From NCBI GenBank assembly GCA_035711845.1, contig DASTBU010000044.1, forward strand, positions 1-34,934: 34,934 nt of DNA, written 5' to 3'. The DNA comes from DASTBU01 sp035711845. Lineage in GTDB: Bacteria; Acidobacteriota; Vicinamibacteria; Vicinamibacterales; 2-12-FULL-66-21. Both the position numbers and the translations under genes were made by a program. How positions within the stretch are numbered: the stretch's first letter is position 1; every line of letters starts with the position of its first letter. Positions 17,296 to 25,268 of the stretch are shown here, piece by piece. The notes under the pieces are model-generated. The model ran no database searches. It saw only the letters and a list, made by a program, of their open reading frames with translations, and was not told the origin of the DNA.

Positions 17296-17324
17296 ATTAT
17301 TGTCCAGAAGGCTCGAGTTGAGAA
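17296..17324 (-). promoter_or_regulatory. Promoter of the outer-membrane protein gene
   Basis: Read on the minus strand, TTCTCA (17319-17324) and AATAAT (17296-17301) are 17 bases apart and match the sigma-70 consensus at 4 of 6 and 5 of 6. The predicted transcript start near 17289 leaves a leader of about 26 bases before the ATG at 17262. Confidence 0.5.
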
Positions 17325-17651
17325 ACGGCGTGAATGCGCTTGACTGCGTGACGGGCGAGGCGCATGCTGTCGTCGAAACACCTCGCGAGAGGAGAGACCG
17401 TGGAAAGACCACCGGGCTGAGAAGGGGTCGCGGGGTTCTGCCGCACCCGCGCTGCGCGGCTTTCGGATTGATATCCGAGCACACGAGCTCAACCAATCTG
17501 CCGCAGAACCTCGCGCCCCGTCCACTTCCCACCTTCGCTGACAAGTCTCGTTCAGCCGGAGATACATCACACCACGTTTGAGGGCAGATGCCCTGTGGCT
17601 CAGGACTCGCCGAAGGGTTGTTGAAGAAGCCCTGCCGTACGTCTGTGCGGA
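17325..17651. other. Gene-free stretch with nested inverted repeats
   Basis: No convincing coding frame is present; open frames are Arg-rich shadows. Between 17434 and 17510 an outer inverted repeat (GGTTCTGC at 17434-17441, GCAGAACC at 17503-17510) encloses two perfect small palindromes: CCGCGC-T-GCGCGG (17447-17459) and CGGAT-TGAT-ATCCG (17464-17477). TCTGCCGCA also occurs twice as a direct repeat (17438 and 17498). It lies just past the 3' end of the radical SAM gene and upstream of the outer-membrane gene, so it may be a transcript end or a small structured RNA. Confidence 0.4.
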
Positions 17652-19292
17652 CTACGCCAGCGAGTGGCGCCGTTCGACGAACGTGCGTGGCTCGAGCACG
17701 CGGCCGCCTGGGTGGCGCCGGGCATCCAGTCGTGAAGCCCACAGAAGCGCGGGGCCCAGCGTGCGATTCAGTGCGGAGGTCATCGCACCAAATTCGCGCT
17801 CGGTCTCGGCGCGCAGCGCGTGGATGCGCTCGCTCACGCCCGGGTTCGATTGCCGGAGGTACTTTTCCATCGCCCAGAGCGCGGCGCCGTAGCCGGTGCG
17901 GAGTTGACGGGCTGCCACCTCGATCCGTGCGCGGACGCGTGGGTCCGCGTCGGACCGGTAGCGCTGCCAGCGCCTGTGCATCGCGCTCATGAGCCGGTAG
18001 AGGCTCGGGCCGTTCCGCTCGAAGTCGAGGCGGAACGCACGGTCCAGCAGCGTCTTCGATTCGTCCCGGGTGATTGCCGGGTGGCGGAAGTTGAACTTGA
18101 ACTGGCCGTGGATATCGGCGAGCTCCACGTCCTCGAGCAGCCGGCCTTCGGACTGGATCTGCCGGTGCAGCGCCGTGCCGGGCATAGGCGTGTACAACAT
18201 GAACTGGTGAAACACCGTCTCGTGCGCGATCGCGCGGTCGATCTCGAGACCGATGTTCGCCGATGTGTGATGCTCCAGGCCGATGATCGTCGAGCCGTGC
18301 ACGCAGATGCCATGTGTCTGCAGGTCCCGAACGAGGGTCAGCGTGTCGGCGCCCTGCAGTTTCGCGTATCCGGTCTCCGCAGACTCCAGCCCCAGCCAGA
18401 TCCACTCGATGCCGAGCTCGACGAGCTGCCGGATGTCGTACTTGCGGATCGCGTTCGCCGACGAGAACACGTACAACGCCCACGCTTTTCCGTGCGCCTT
18501 CATCAGCTCGAGCAGTTCGAGCGCGCGGCGCTTGTACAGCAGGAAGTTCTCGTCCATCATGAAGAACGACGAAACGCCGAGCGCGCTCTCCGCTTCGCAC
18601 ATCACCCTGAACAGGTCTGCCCCGCGGTCGTAGAAGTTGACGAACCGGCCCTTTCCCCCGAAGAACGCGGATGTCGTGCAGAAGTTGCAGCCGAGCGGGC
18701 AACCGACCGACGGCACGATGGTGGCCGCCGGGCTTCCGCCCCCGCGCGGGCTCGGCAGCCCCATGAGCCTGAAGCCGAACGACGACGGGATCGGTGGGTG
18801 AGCGAAAGGCACCGCAGGATCTTCCCCGAGGAACTGTCGCATCCAGGCGATGCCCTCGCCGCGGACGATGTGGTCCGCGTCGACCATTTTTTCGATCCCG
18901 GGAATCGCGGTCACGTGGCCCCCGACGACGATAGTGGAGCGAGGCGAATGCTCCCGGACGAGCCGGCACATCTCACGGACCTTACCCACGTTCACGACAA
19001 TCGCCGAGATGCCCACGATGTCGTACTCGTGTGCGGTCAGCTCGCGGACGAACCGCTCCCGAGTGGGGAAATCGAGAAGCGTGCAGGGCGCCGAGATATT
19101 CTGCTGAATGAACATCAGGCCCCAGCTGCGGTGGAACATGCGCAGCGAGAACGGCCCCTGCTCGCGGGTCACCTGATTGTGATACAGCTCGACGGGGTTG
19201 ATCGCCCGCGATCCGAACTCGTCGTCACGGGCAAACGGTTTGAAGACCGAGGTGAGGAGCACGCGTGCGCGTGTTCCCTTCGGATGGCCCAT
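17652..19292 (-). CDS. Radical SAM protein with B12-binding-like N-terminal domain, 546 aa
   Basis: This enzyme cleaves S-adenosylmethionine with a 4Fe-4S cluster to start radical chemistry; its substrate is unknown. The start at 19292 has AGGTGA about seven bases upstream. Residues about 8-160 resemble the cobalamin-binding Rossmann domain of B12-type radical SAM enzymes (YDIVGISAIVVNVGKVREM, TIVVGGHVTAIPG), but the DxHxxG cobalamin-histidine motif is missing, so B12 may not bind in the usual way. The cluster motif is C198-x3-C202-x2-C205 (VGCPLGCNFC). The barrel continues through SSFFMMDENFLL and GIEWIWLGLES to about 430, followed by a helical tail. No partner gene is adjacent: the outer-membrane gene lies downstream and a J-domain gene upstream, so the context does not reveal the pathway. 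Confidence 0.92.
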   Translation of the reverse strand: MGHPKGTRARVLLTSVFKPFARDDEFGSRAINPVELYHNQVTREQGPFSLRMFHRSWGLMFIQQNISAPCTLLDFPTRERFVRELTAHEYDIVGISAIVVNVGKVREMCRLVREHSPRSTIVVGGHVTAIPGIEKMVDADHIVRGEGIAWMRQFLGEDPAVPFAHPPIPSSFGFRLMGLPSPRGGGSPAATIVPSVGCPLGCNFCTTSAFFGGKGRFVNFYDRGADLFRVMCEAESALGVSSFFMMDENFLLYKRRALELLELMKAHGKAWALYVFSSANAIRKYDIRQLVELGIEWIWLGLESAETGYAKLQGADTLTLVRDLQTHGICVHGSTIIGLEHHTSANIGLEIDRAIAHETVFHQFMLYTPMPGTALHRQIQSEGRLLEDVELADIHGQFKFNFRHPAITRDESKTLLDRAFRLDFERNGPSLYRLMSAMHRRWQRYRSDADPRVRARIEVAARQLRTGYGAALWAMEKYLRQSNPGVSERIHALRAETEREFGAMTSALNRTLGPALLWASRLDARRHPGGRVLEPRTFVERRHSLA

Positions 19293-19402
19293 GTCACATC
19301 ACCTGCGTTGTACGCTGTTTCGGCAGATGATACGACGCCCTGCACGCCGTCGAGCGCGCTTACAGAACTAATACATTCGGCGCCAGAAGATCGCGATCCA
19401 CA

Positions 19403-19954
19403 TCACCCCATCACCCGATCTTCAGTCCGCAGCTCCGGGAGCAGCCCGACGATTGCCTTCCCTCTCCATACGCGCACGTACGTCAGTCGACGAGCGACGA
19501 TCAGGTAGAAGACCACGGGAACCATGACAATCGGCAACGCCCAACCCGGCTGCGCGGCAACCAGCGCCGGCAGGAACCAGCGCATGTAGATGCCGGTGCC
19601 GAGAATCAGCACGAGCGCAAGACCGTACGAAATGACGCGGTCCAGCCGTGCCAGGCGGAGTGCTTCGTCCAGCTCGGCGTCCTGCCACGGGCGAAGGGGA
19701 TCGGCGCCGGTGCTGACACGATGGTGACGAAGGGGCGCATCGCGAACCAGTTCGTAGGCCGTGTTCAGCGCCACCATTCGGCCGGTCGCCCGCTGCTGCT
19801 CCGTCGATCCAGTCGCGCAACGATCGGGATGATGATCGCGCGCGAGCCGCCGGTAGGACTTACGGATCTGCGACGGATCGGCCGAGTATTCGGCTTCGAG
19901 CACGGTGTAGGCTTGCATGAAAGCGGCAAGATTGGGCCTGGTCGATACGGACAT
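19403..19954 (-). CDS. Membrane-anchored J-domain (DnaJ-like) protein, 183 aa
   Basis: This is a co-chaperone-type protein that would stimulate an Hsp70 ATPase at the membrane. The J domain spans about 14-75 (YTVLEAEYSADPSQIRKSYRRL) with the essential H42-P43-D44 motif. Two membrane helices follow at about 106-124 and 137-154, with a basic end (ARRLTYVRVWRGK). The glycine-rich and zinc-finger regions of true DnaJ are absent, so it is a class III J protein. I chose the ATG at 19954; frames remain open to 20041 and other ATGs are possible, and none has a strong Shine-Dalgarno sequence. No dnaK is nearby. It shares orientation with the radical SAM gene (110 nt away). Confidence 0.85.
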   Translation of the reverse strand: MSVSTRPNLAAFMQAYTVLEAEYSADPSQIRKSYRRLARDHHPDRCATGSTEQQRATGRMVALNTAYELVRDAPLRHHRVSTGADPLRPWQDAELDEALRLARLDRVISYGLALVLILGTGIYMRWFLPALVAAQPGWALPIVMVPVVFYLIVARRLTYVRVWRGKAIVGLLPELRTEDRVMG

Positions 19955-20062
19955 GACGCGCGATCCCGAATCACGTCTCATGCCAACCATTTGACGCCGT
20001 ATTCCCGTCCTGCCTTCAGGAGCGCAGGCCGGAAACGTCACCAGGAAATCAGGGCTGTAATT

Positions 20063-20197
20063 CAGTTCCCAGTTCCCAGTTTCCAGTTTCCAGTTTCCAG
20101 TTTCGACTCGACTTCCCAGCGCCGAGGACGACGAGCGACTCGCGCCAGCTGCGAGCTGGCAACTGGAAACTGGAAACTGGCAACTGAGAACTGGCAG
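20063..20197. repeat. Paired inverted heptamer arrays (CAGTTTC / CTGGAAA)
   Basis: Six consecutive 7-base units CAGTTCC/CAGTTTC fill 20063-20104, and six of the complementary kind (CTGGAAA, CTGGCAA) fill 20156-20197, so the two arms can pair. The 51-base centre ends in a perfect hairpin that reaches into the right arm: GCCAGCT-GCG-AGCTGGC (20144-20160). The array ends 13 bases past the glpD stop codon. It does not look like an insertion sequence and holds no coding frame. Confidence 0.9.
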
Positions 20198-20210
20198 CGG
20201 GCCCCTGGTA

Positions 20211-21773
20211 TCACCTCACCATGTATTGTCGCGCGAGCGTCGTGAACGCCGCGACCTGTCCGCGCTGCCACTCCTCATCACGTCCGAGCTCCCGCGCCAT
20301 CACCGACGCGACGGCCGGCGCCATCCGTACCGCGGCGGCGGCGTCGAGGAAGAGCGCACGGCAGCGCCGTGCGAGCACGTCCTCGACGCTCCGCGCCATC
20401 TCCGCCCGCGCAGCCCAGACGACCTGCGCGCCAATGACGGGTAAGGCCGGATCGAGCCGCTCGGCCAGCGACGCGTCCTCGCGCGCGAGATCCTGGAGCG
20501 CTGGCGCATCGGAGCCGTACACGCTCAATGCCCCGAACTCTTCCGCAGACTGGTGGAACCCGTGGATCTTGAGGTCCCCTGTCGTGCAGGGTCTCTCCGG
20601 GAGGCGTCCAAAATCCAGCGCCTGATTGACGGTGTCCTCCGCCATGTGGCGATACGTCGTCCACTTCCCTCCCGCGGTGGTGAGCAGGCCCGACGGATCG
20701 ATGTGGATGGTGTGATCACGCGAGAGCGCGGCGGTGATGCGGCTGTCGTCACCGCGCACGAGCGGGCGGATGCCCGCGAAGACGCTCAATACGTCCGCGC
20801 GCGTCGGAGCCTTGTGCAGGTAGAGCGCAGCGGTCTCCAGAATGAAGGCTATCTCGCTGTCGAGCGCGACCGGTTCGAGCGCCGGTTCCGGAATCGGCGT
20901 ATCGGTGGTGCCGACGACGGTATGGTCGTGCCAGGGAATGGCGAACATGACCCGGCCGTCCCGAGTGTGCGGAACCATGATCGCGCTGTCGCCCGGCAGA
21001 AACGATCGATCGAACACCAGGTGAATTCCCTGACTGGGCGCGATCAGGGCTCGCGCATCCGGGTCCGCGAGGCGCCGTACGCCGTCGGAGAACGGACCCG
21101 TCGCATTGATGATCACGTTCCCGTGCGCCGTCAGCTCCCGGCCGGTCTCGAGATCCCGGGCGACGACGCCACCCACCGTGCCGTCGCCGCGCTTCGTCAA
21201 CGCGCCGACCTGCAGGTAGTTCAACGCAACCGCTCCCCGTTCCACTGCGGTCTGCATCAGATTGATCAGCAGCCGGGCGTCGTCGAACTGTCCGTCGTAG
21301 TACACGACGCCGCCCCGCAGGCCTTCGGTGCGAATCGTGGGGAGCCGCTCGAGCGTTTCCTCCCGGGACAGGATCGACGACTGGCCGAAGCCGTACTTGC
21401 CTGCCAGGAGGTTGTAAATCTTCAGGCCCAGACCGTAGAAGGGCGCCTCCCACCAGTCGTAGCTCGGGACGACGAAGGGCAGATTGCCGACCAGGTGCGG
21501 CGCATTCTGCCGCAGCAGACCGCGCTCTTTGAGGGCCTCCATCACGAGCGAGATGTTGCCCTGTTCCAGGTAACGCACGCCGCCGTGCACCAGCTTCGTG
21601 CTTCGGCTCGACGTTCCCTTGCCGAAGTCGCCTTGTTCGAGCAGGAGCACGGAGAATCCTCGCGATGCAGCGTCCACCGCGACGCCGGCTCCCGTAGCAC
21701 CGCCGCCGATGACGATGAAGTCCCAGGGACCGGAATGCCGTTCGGCCCGGGCGAGCAATTCGTCGCGATTCAC
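20211..21773 (-). CDS. glpD: FAD-dependent glycerol-3-phosphate dehydrogenase, 520 aa
   Basis: It oxidises sn-glycerol 3-phosphate to dihydroxyacetone phosphate and passes electrons to the quinone pool at the inner membrane. The N-terminal FAD-binding fold is clear (DFIVIGGGATGAGVAVDAASRGFSVLLLE as a dinucleotide-binding unit), followed by the family pattern SSRSTKLVHGGVRYLEQGNISLV and, further on, INATGPFSDGVRRL and LTTAGGKWTTYRHMAED. The helical C-terminal domain is present, so the protein is full length (family about 500-560 aa). It begins three bases after the glpK stop codon and must be co-transcribed with it. A heptamer repeat follows its own stop. Confidence 0.97.
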   Translation of the reverse strand: MNRDELLARAERHSGPWDFIVIGGGATGAGVAVDAASRGFSVLLLEQGDFGKGTSSRSTKLVHGGVRYLEQGNISLVMEALKERGLLRQNAPHLVGNLPFVVPSYDWWEAPFYGLGLKIYNLLAGKYGFGQSSILSREETLERLPTIRTEGLRGGVVYYDGQFDDARLLINLMQTAVERGAVALNYLQVGALTKRGDGTVGGVVARDLETGRELTAHGNVIINATGPFSDGVRRLADPDARALIAPSQGIHLVFDRSFLPGDSAIMVPHTRDGRVMFAIPWHDHTVVGTTDTPIPEPALEPVALDSEIAFILETAALYLHKAPTRADVLSVFAGIRPLVRGDDSRITAALSRDHTIHIDPSGLLTTAGGKWTTYRHMAEDTVNQALDFGRLPERPCTTGDLKIHGFHQSAEEFGALSVYGSDAPALQDLAREDASLAERLDPALPVIGAQVVWAARAEMARSVEDVLARRCRALFLDAAAAVRMAPAVASVMARELGRDEEWQRGQVAAFTTLARQYMVR

Positions 21774-21776
21774 CTG

Positions 21777-23291
21777 TCAGGCGCCCCGCGTCGCCGCTGC
21801 CTCGGGCGTGGCCCAGTTCCTGGCGCGAGAGACGGCCTCACGCCAGCGCTCGCGAAGCCGTTCGGCGTCAGCGCGCGGCATCGACGGCTCGAATCGGCGA
21901 TCCACCTTCCACTGGTGTGCGATCTCCTCGGCGGACGACCAGTAGCCGACGGCGAGGCCGGCAAGGTACGCCGCGCCGAGTGCCGTGGTCTCGGTGACCG
22001 CAGGTCGAACGACCGGCACACCGAGCAGATCCGCCTGGAACTGCATCAAGGCATCGTTGGTCGAGGCGCCGCCGTCCACGCGCAGCTCAGCAAGCTCGAT
22101 TCCCGAGTCGCGCGTGACGGCTTCGAGCAGGTCGTCGACCTGATAGGCAATGCTCTCGATGGCGGCCCTCGCAATGTGGTGGCCGGTCGTGCCGCGGGTG
22201 ACGCCCACGATCAGCCCGCGTGCGTACGGGTCCCAGTGCGGCGCGCCGAGACCGGCAAAAGCCGGCACGAAAAACACGCCGCCGTTGTCGTTCACGCCTG
22301 CGGCGAGCGCCTCGACGTCAGAAGACTTCGCGATGAGGCCCAGGCCGTCGCGCAGCCATTGCACGACGGCGCCCCCGATGAAGACGCTGCCTTCGAGGGC
22401 GTATTCCGTGCGATCGCCGATCTTCCATGCGACGGTGGAGACGAGACGGTTCCTGGACGGCACCCGCCGCGTCCCGGTGTTCTGCAGCAGGAAGCAACCT
22501 GTGCCATACGTGTTCTTGGTCATGCCGGGCGACACGCACATCTGGCCGAAGAGCGCCGCCTGCTGATCGCCGGCGATTCCGGAGATCGGGATATTCTCCA
22601 GGCCGAGAGACGCGGAGACCCGGCCATAGACCTCGCTCGACGAACGCACGTCCGGCATCATGCTGGCCGGCACGTTCAGCAGCGACAACAGCTCGTCGTC
22701 CCAGGACAAGGTATTGATGTCGAACAACATCGTTCGCGAGGCGTTGCTGACGTCGGTGAGGTGAACCGTGCCGCCGGTCAGCTTCCACACGAGCCACGAA
22801 TCAACGGTGCCGAACGCGAGACGGCCGGCGTCAGCCCGCGCGCGCGCTCCCGGCACGTTGTCCAGGATCCAGGCGATCTTGCTGCCCGAGAAGTACGCGT
22901 CGACGACCAGGCCGGTGCGATCCGCGACCAGCGCTTCGTGGCCGGCAGCTTTCAGACGATCGCAGTACTCGGCGGTCCGGCGGTCCTGCCAGACGATGGC
23001 GTTACTCACCGGATGACCTGTGTCCCGGTCCCACACGATGGCCGTTTCGCGCTGATTCGTGATCCCGACCGCCGCGATGTCCCTTGGACGCACCTGGGCG
23101 AGCCCGAGCGCCTCGATCGCCACTTCCATCTGCGTCGTCCAGATCTCGTCGGGATCGTGCTCCACCCATCCGGGCTTGGGAAAGATCTGGCGGAACTCCT
23201 TCTGGGCCACCGATATTGGAACCCCGTCGCGATCGAAAACGATAGCCCGCGAGCTCGTGGTGCCCTGGTCGAGAGCGAGGATGTAAGGCAA
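21777..23291 (-). CDS. glpK: Glycerol kinase, 504 aa
   Basis: It phosphorylates glycerol with ATP to sn-glycerol 3-phosphate in the cytoplasm. The FGGY-kinase marks are all visible: LALDQGTTSSRAIVFD, GITNQRETAIVWDR, GTVDSWLVWKLTGG, ISGIAGDQQAALFGQ, GTGCFLLQNTG and GGAVVQWLRD. Length matches the family. The start codon is TTG (23291-23289), preceded at five bases by GGAG, which fixes the start. It forms an operon with glpD (three-base gap) and diverges from glpF, with 72 nt between the two starts. No GlpR repressor gene is visible nearby. Confidence 0.98.
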   Translation of the reverse strand: MPYILALDQGTTSSRAIVFDRDGVPISVAQKEFRQIFPKPGWVEHDPDEIWTTQMEVAIEALGLAQVRPRDIAAVGITNQRETAIVWDRDTGHPVSNAIVWQDRRTAEYCDRLKAAGHEALVADRTGLVVDAYFSGSKIAWILDNVPGARARADAGRLAFGTVDSWLVWKLTGGTVHLTDVSNASRTMLFDINTLSWDDELLSLLNVPASMMPDVRSSSEVYGRVSASLGLENIPISGIAGDQQAALFGQMCVSPGMTKNTYGTGCFLLQNTGTRRVPSRNRLVSTVAWKIGDRTEYALEGSVFIGGAVVQWLRDGLGLIAKSSDVEALAAGVNDNGGVFFVPAFAGLGAPHWDPYARGLIVGVTRGTTGHHIARAAIESIAYQVDDLLEAVTRDSGIELAELRVDGGASTNDALMQFQADLLGVPVVRPAVTETTALGAAYLAGLAVGYWSSAEEIAHQWKVDRRFEPSMPRADAERLRERWREAVSRARNWATPEAAATRGA

Positions 23292-23331
23292 GGCGGCTCC
23301 TCAATGCACGGTGGAAGGCTGAACTCTAATG

Positions 23332-23337
23332 TATACT
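23332..23337 (+). promoter_or_regulatory. -10-like element for glpF in the glpK-glpF divergent region
   Basis: TATACT (23332-23337) lies 26 bases before the glpF ATG; no good -35 is found at 15-18 bases. The overlapping GTATAC palindrome could serve the other strand as well (TATACA towards glpK). Lack of a -35 suggests activator control. Confidence 0.35.
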
Positions 23338-23363
23338 CCCGAATTCCTTTTCAATGAGGCCAT

Positions 23364-24209
23364 ATGCCGGACCGTGCGCGCGAGACGCTGCGTGAATCGC
23401 TGGCGGAGTTCCTGGGAACGTTCGTTCTGATCCTCTTTGGGGCCGGGGTCGTCGCCCAGTTCCTGCTCAGCCGGCAAACGGCCGGAAGCTACCTCTCGAT
23501 CAACCTGGGCTGGGGTCTTGGCGTCACGATGGGGTGTTACGTCGCCGGCGGTGTGTCCGGCGCGCACCTGAATCCGGCCGTGACGATTGCTCTGGCGGTC
23601 CACCGCGGATTTCCGTGGAAGAAGGTCGCACCCTACGCGCTCGCGCAGACGGCCGGCGCCTTCGTCGCGGCCGCCGTGGTCTACCTCACATATGTCGAGG
23701 CACTGGCCCGCTTCGATGGCGGGATCCGGCAGGTCACGGGCGCACAGGGCACAGCGGGCATCTGGGCGACCTACCCGCAGCCATTTCTGAGCACGTTTCC
23801 AGGCGGATTCGTCGATCAGGTGGTCGGGACGGCCATCCTGATGATGCTCATCCTCGCGATCACCGACGCGCGCAACACGCCACCCGTTCCCGGAACAGCG
23901 CCCCTGATGGTCGGCCTGCTCGTGGTTGGCATTGGCGCATCGTTCGGCTTCAATTCCGGGTACGCGATCAACCCTGCGCGGGACTTCGGCCCGCGGCTGT
24001 TCACGGCGATTGCCGGCTGGGGCCCGGAGGTCTTCCGTGCCGGCAACAGCTGGTGGTGGGTGCCCGTTGCGGCGCCCGTCGTCGGCGCGGTGCTCGGTGG
24101 ATGGGCCTACGACGGCTTTGTCGGCCGCTGGTTTCCGAAGGCGCTGTCTCCCATGAGCGAGGGATCGCATGTCCCGGCGCCGCAGCCCGGGCGACTCCCG
24201 CCCGGGTGA
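23364..24209 (+). CDS. glpF: Glycerol uptake facilitator (aquaglyceroporin), 281 aa
   Basis: This inner-membrane channel lets glycerol diffuse into the cell. Six membrane helices and two pore half-helices are recognisable. The two signature loops are GAHLNPAVT (N70-P71-A72) and GYAINPARDFGPR (N203-P204-A205-R206-D207); the Asp after the second NPAR marks glycerol-conducting rather than water-only members. The ATG at 23364 has GAGG five bases upstream. It diverges from glpK-glpD, which would trap entering glycerol by phosphorylation. The final about 25 residues are Pro/Gly-rich and probably disordered. Confidence 0.97.
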   Translation: MPDRARETLRESLAEFLGTFVLILFGAGVVAQFLLSRQTAGSYLSINLGWGLGVTMGCYVAGGVSGAHLNPAVTIALAVHRGFPWKKVAPYALAQTAGAFVAAAVVYLTYVEALARFDGGIRQVTGAQGTAGIWATYPQPFLSTFPGGFVDQVVGTAILMMLILAITDARNTPPVPGTAPLMVGLLVVGIGASFGFNSGYAINPARDFGPRLFTAIAGWGPEVFRAGNSWWWVPVAAPVVGAVLGGWAYDGFVGRWFPKALSPMSEGSHVPAPQPGRLPPG

Positions 24210-24276
24210 GAAACGGCGCCAGGCGCACCTGCGAGTATGAAGGACCGGGCTCCAGGAACGGCGAAGGACAGCGCGT

Positions 24277-25191
24277 TCACGGCTGGCGCCGCGGAAACTG
24301 ATCCGGATTGTCGGTGAACAGGGCATCGACGCCGTAGCCGTAGAGGAACTTCGCCATCTCGTCCCGCACGCTCGGATAAGTCCCGGTGCTGGAGGATCGG
24401 AACGTCCAGGGTGTGACAGACAGGCCTGCATCGTGCGCCCATTTCACGAGGTCGGGCCGTTGCTCCACGATTGTCTTGTTCGGGCCGAGACCGGTCGCCC
24501 ATGTGGCGATCTCGCGAATCTTTTCCGCAGAATCCAGACGCGCTGAATCCCGGGGTTCGACGAGGATCACCCGGGGGACGCCGGGAAGGTCCTTCGCAAG
24601 GCGCTTGAGCGTGGAGTCGTCGAAGGACTGGATGATCACCGGCGTGCTGGCGTCCGGCAACCCGTTCTTCCTCAGGACGTCGGCCAGCAGCACCTCCGGC
24701 GCGATCCCTCGCTCCCTGTAGAACGCCGGATCCTTCAGCTCCGGGTATAGACCAGCCTTGCCCTTCACCTCGGCGATGGCTTCCTCGAACGTCGGAATAC
24801 GTGCGCCAGAGAACTTCGGACCGAACCAGGCGCCGGCATCGAGCTGCTGTATTTCGGCGAGCGTGAAATCGCCAACCAGCCATCGCCGCTTGGACGAGCC
24901 AGTCTCGTCCTTCGCGAATCGATCCGGGAAAACGTCTTCGACGTTGGTCGTCCGCTCGAGCGTCAAGTCGTGGATGCAGACCAGGATGCCGTCCTTCGTG
25001 ACGGCGAGGTCCTGCTCGACGAAGTCGGCGCCCTGCTCGATCGCGAGGCGATAGGCGGCGAGCGTGTGCTCGGGCGCATACGCCGACGCGCCGCGATGCG
25101 CCACGAGCTGCTTCTTCATTCCGGGTGGCTGAGCCCCCGCCACGCGAAGGGTCGCGACAGCGAGGAGCAACACAACGGCTCCACGAATCAT
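24277..25191 (-). CDS. glpQ: Periplasmic glycerophosphodiester phosphodiesterase, 304 aa
   Basis: It hydrolyses glycerophosphodiesters (deacylated phospholipid headgroups) to sn-glycerol 3-phosphate and an alcohol. The chosen ATG at 25191 opens a signal peptide (MIRGAVVLLLAVATLRVAGAQ), placing the enzyme in the periplasm; the frame extends upstream into the repeat but without protein-like text. The GDPD TIM-barrel residues are present: H32-R-G (AHRGASAYAPEHT), E59 and D61 (VEQDLAVTKDG), and H74 (CIHDLTLERTT). The C-terminal VDALFTDNPDQF closes the barrel. It lies 77 nt downstream of a TonB-dependent receptor on the same strand and converges with glpF. Confidence 0.95.
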   Translation of the reverse strand: MIRGAVVLLLAVATLRVAGAQPPGMKKQLVAHRGASAYAPEHTLAAYRLAIEQGADFVEQDLAVTKDGILVCIHDLTLERTTNVEDVFPDRFAKDETGSSKRRWLVGDFTLAEIQQLDAGAWFGPKFSGARIPTFEEAIAEVKGKAGLYPELKDPAFYRERGIAPEVLLADVLRKNGLPDASTPVIIQSFDDSTLKRLAKDLPGVPRVILVEPRDSARLDSAEKIREIATWATGLGPNKTIVEQRPDLVKWAHDAGLSVTPWTFRSSSTGTYPSVRDEMAKFLYGYGVDALFTDNPDQFPRRQP

Positions 25192-25212
25192 CACGTCGGC
25201 TCTCGACAGGCG

Positions 25213-25268
25213 ATCAGCTGTCAGCATCGGCAATCGAAGGAGGCTGACAGCTGATAACTGATGACTGC
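25213..25268. repeat. 13-bp inverted repeat continuing as CTGATAA-type heptamers
   Basis: ATCAGCTGTCAGC (25213-25225) and its exact complement GCTGACAGCTGAT (25243-25255) flank a 17-base loop. From 25244 the right arm continues as heptamers CTGACAG, CTGATAA, CTGATGA, CTGCTTA, the last of which contains the stop codon of the TonB-dependent receptor gene (25271-25269). There is no T-run. Confidence 0.8.

Noticed and set aside
17263..18969. Upstream extension of the outer-membrane protein frame to 18969
   Set aside because: The extension reads through the radical SAM gene in another frame; the signal peptide and ribosome site at 17262 set the true start.
20063..20197. CRISPR array reading of the heptamer repeats
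   Set aside because: Units are contiguous 7-mers without spacers, and no cas gene is present.
20553..23357. 934-codon open frame on the plus strand across glpD and glpK
   Set aside because: Both glpD and glpK on the other strand are certain from motifs; this frame spans them and has no recognisable protein features.
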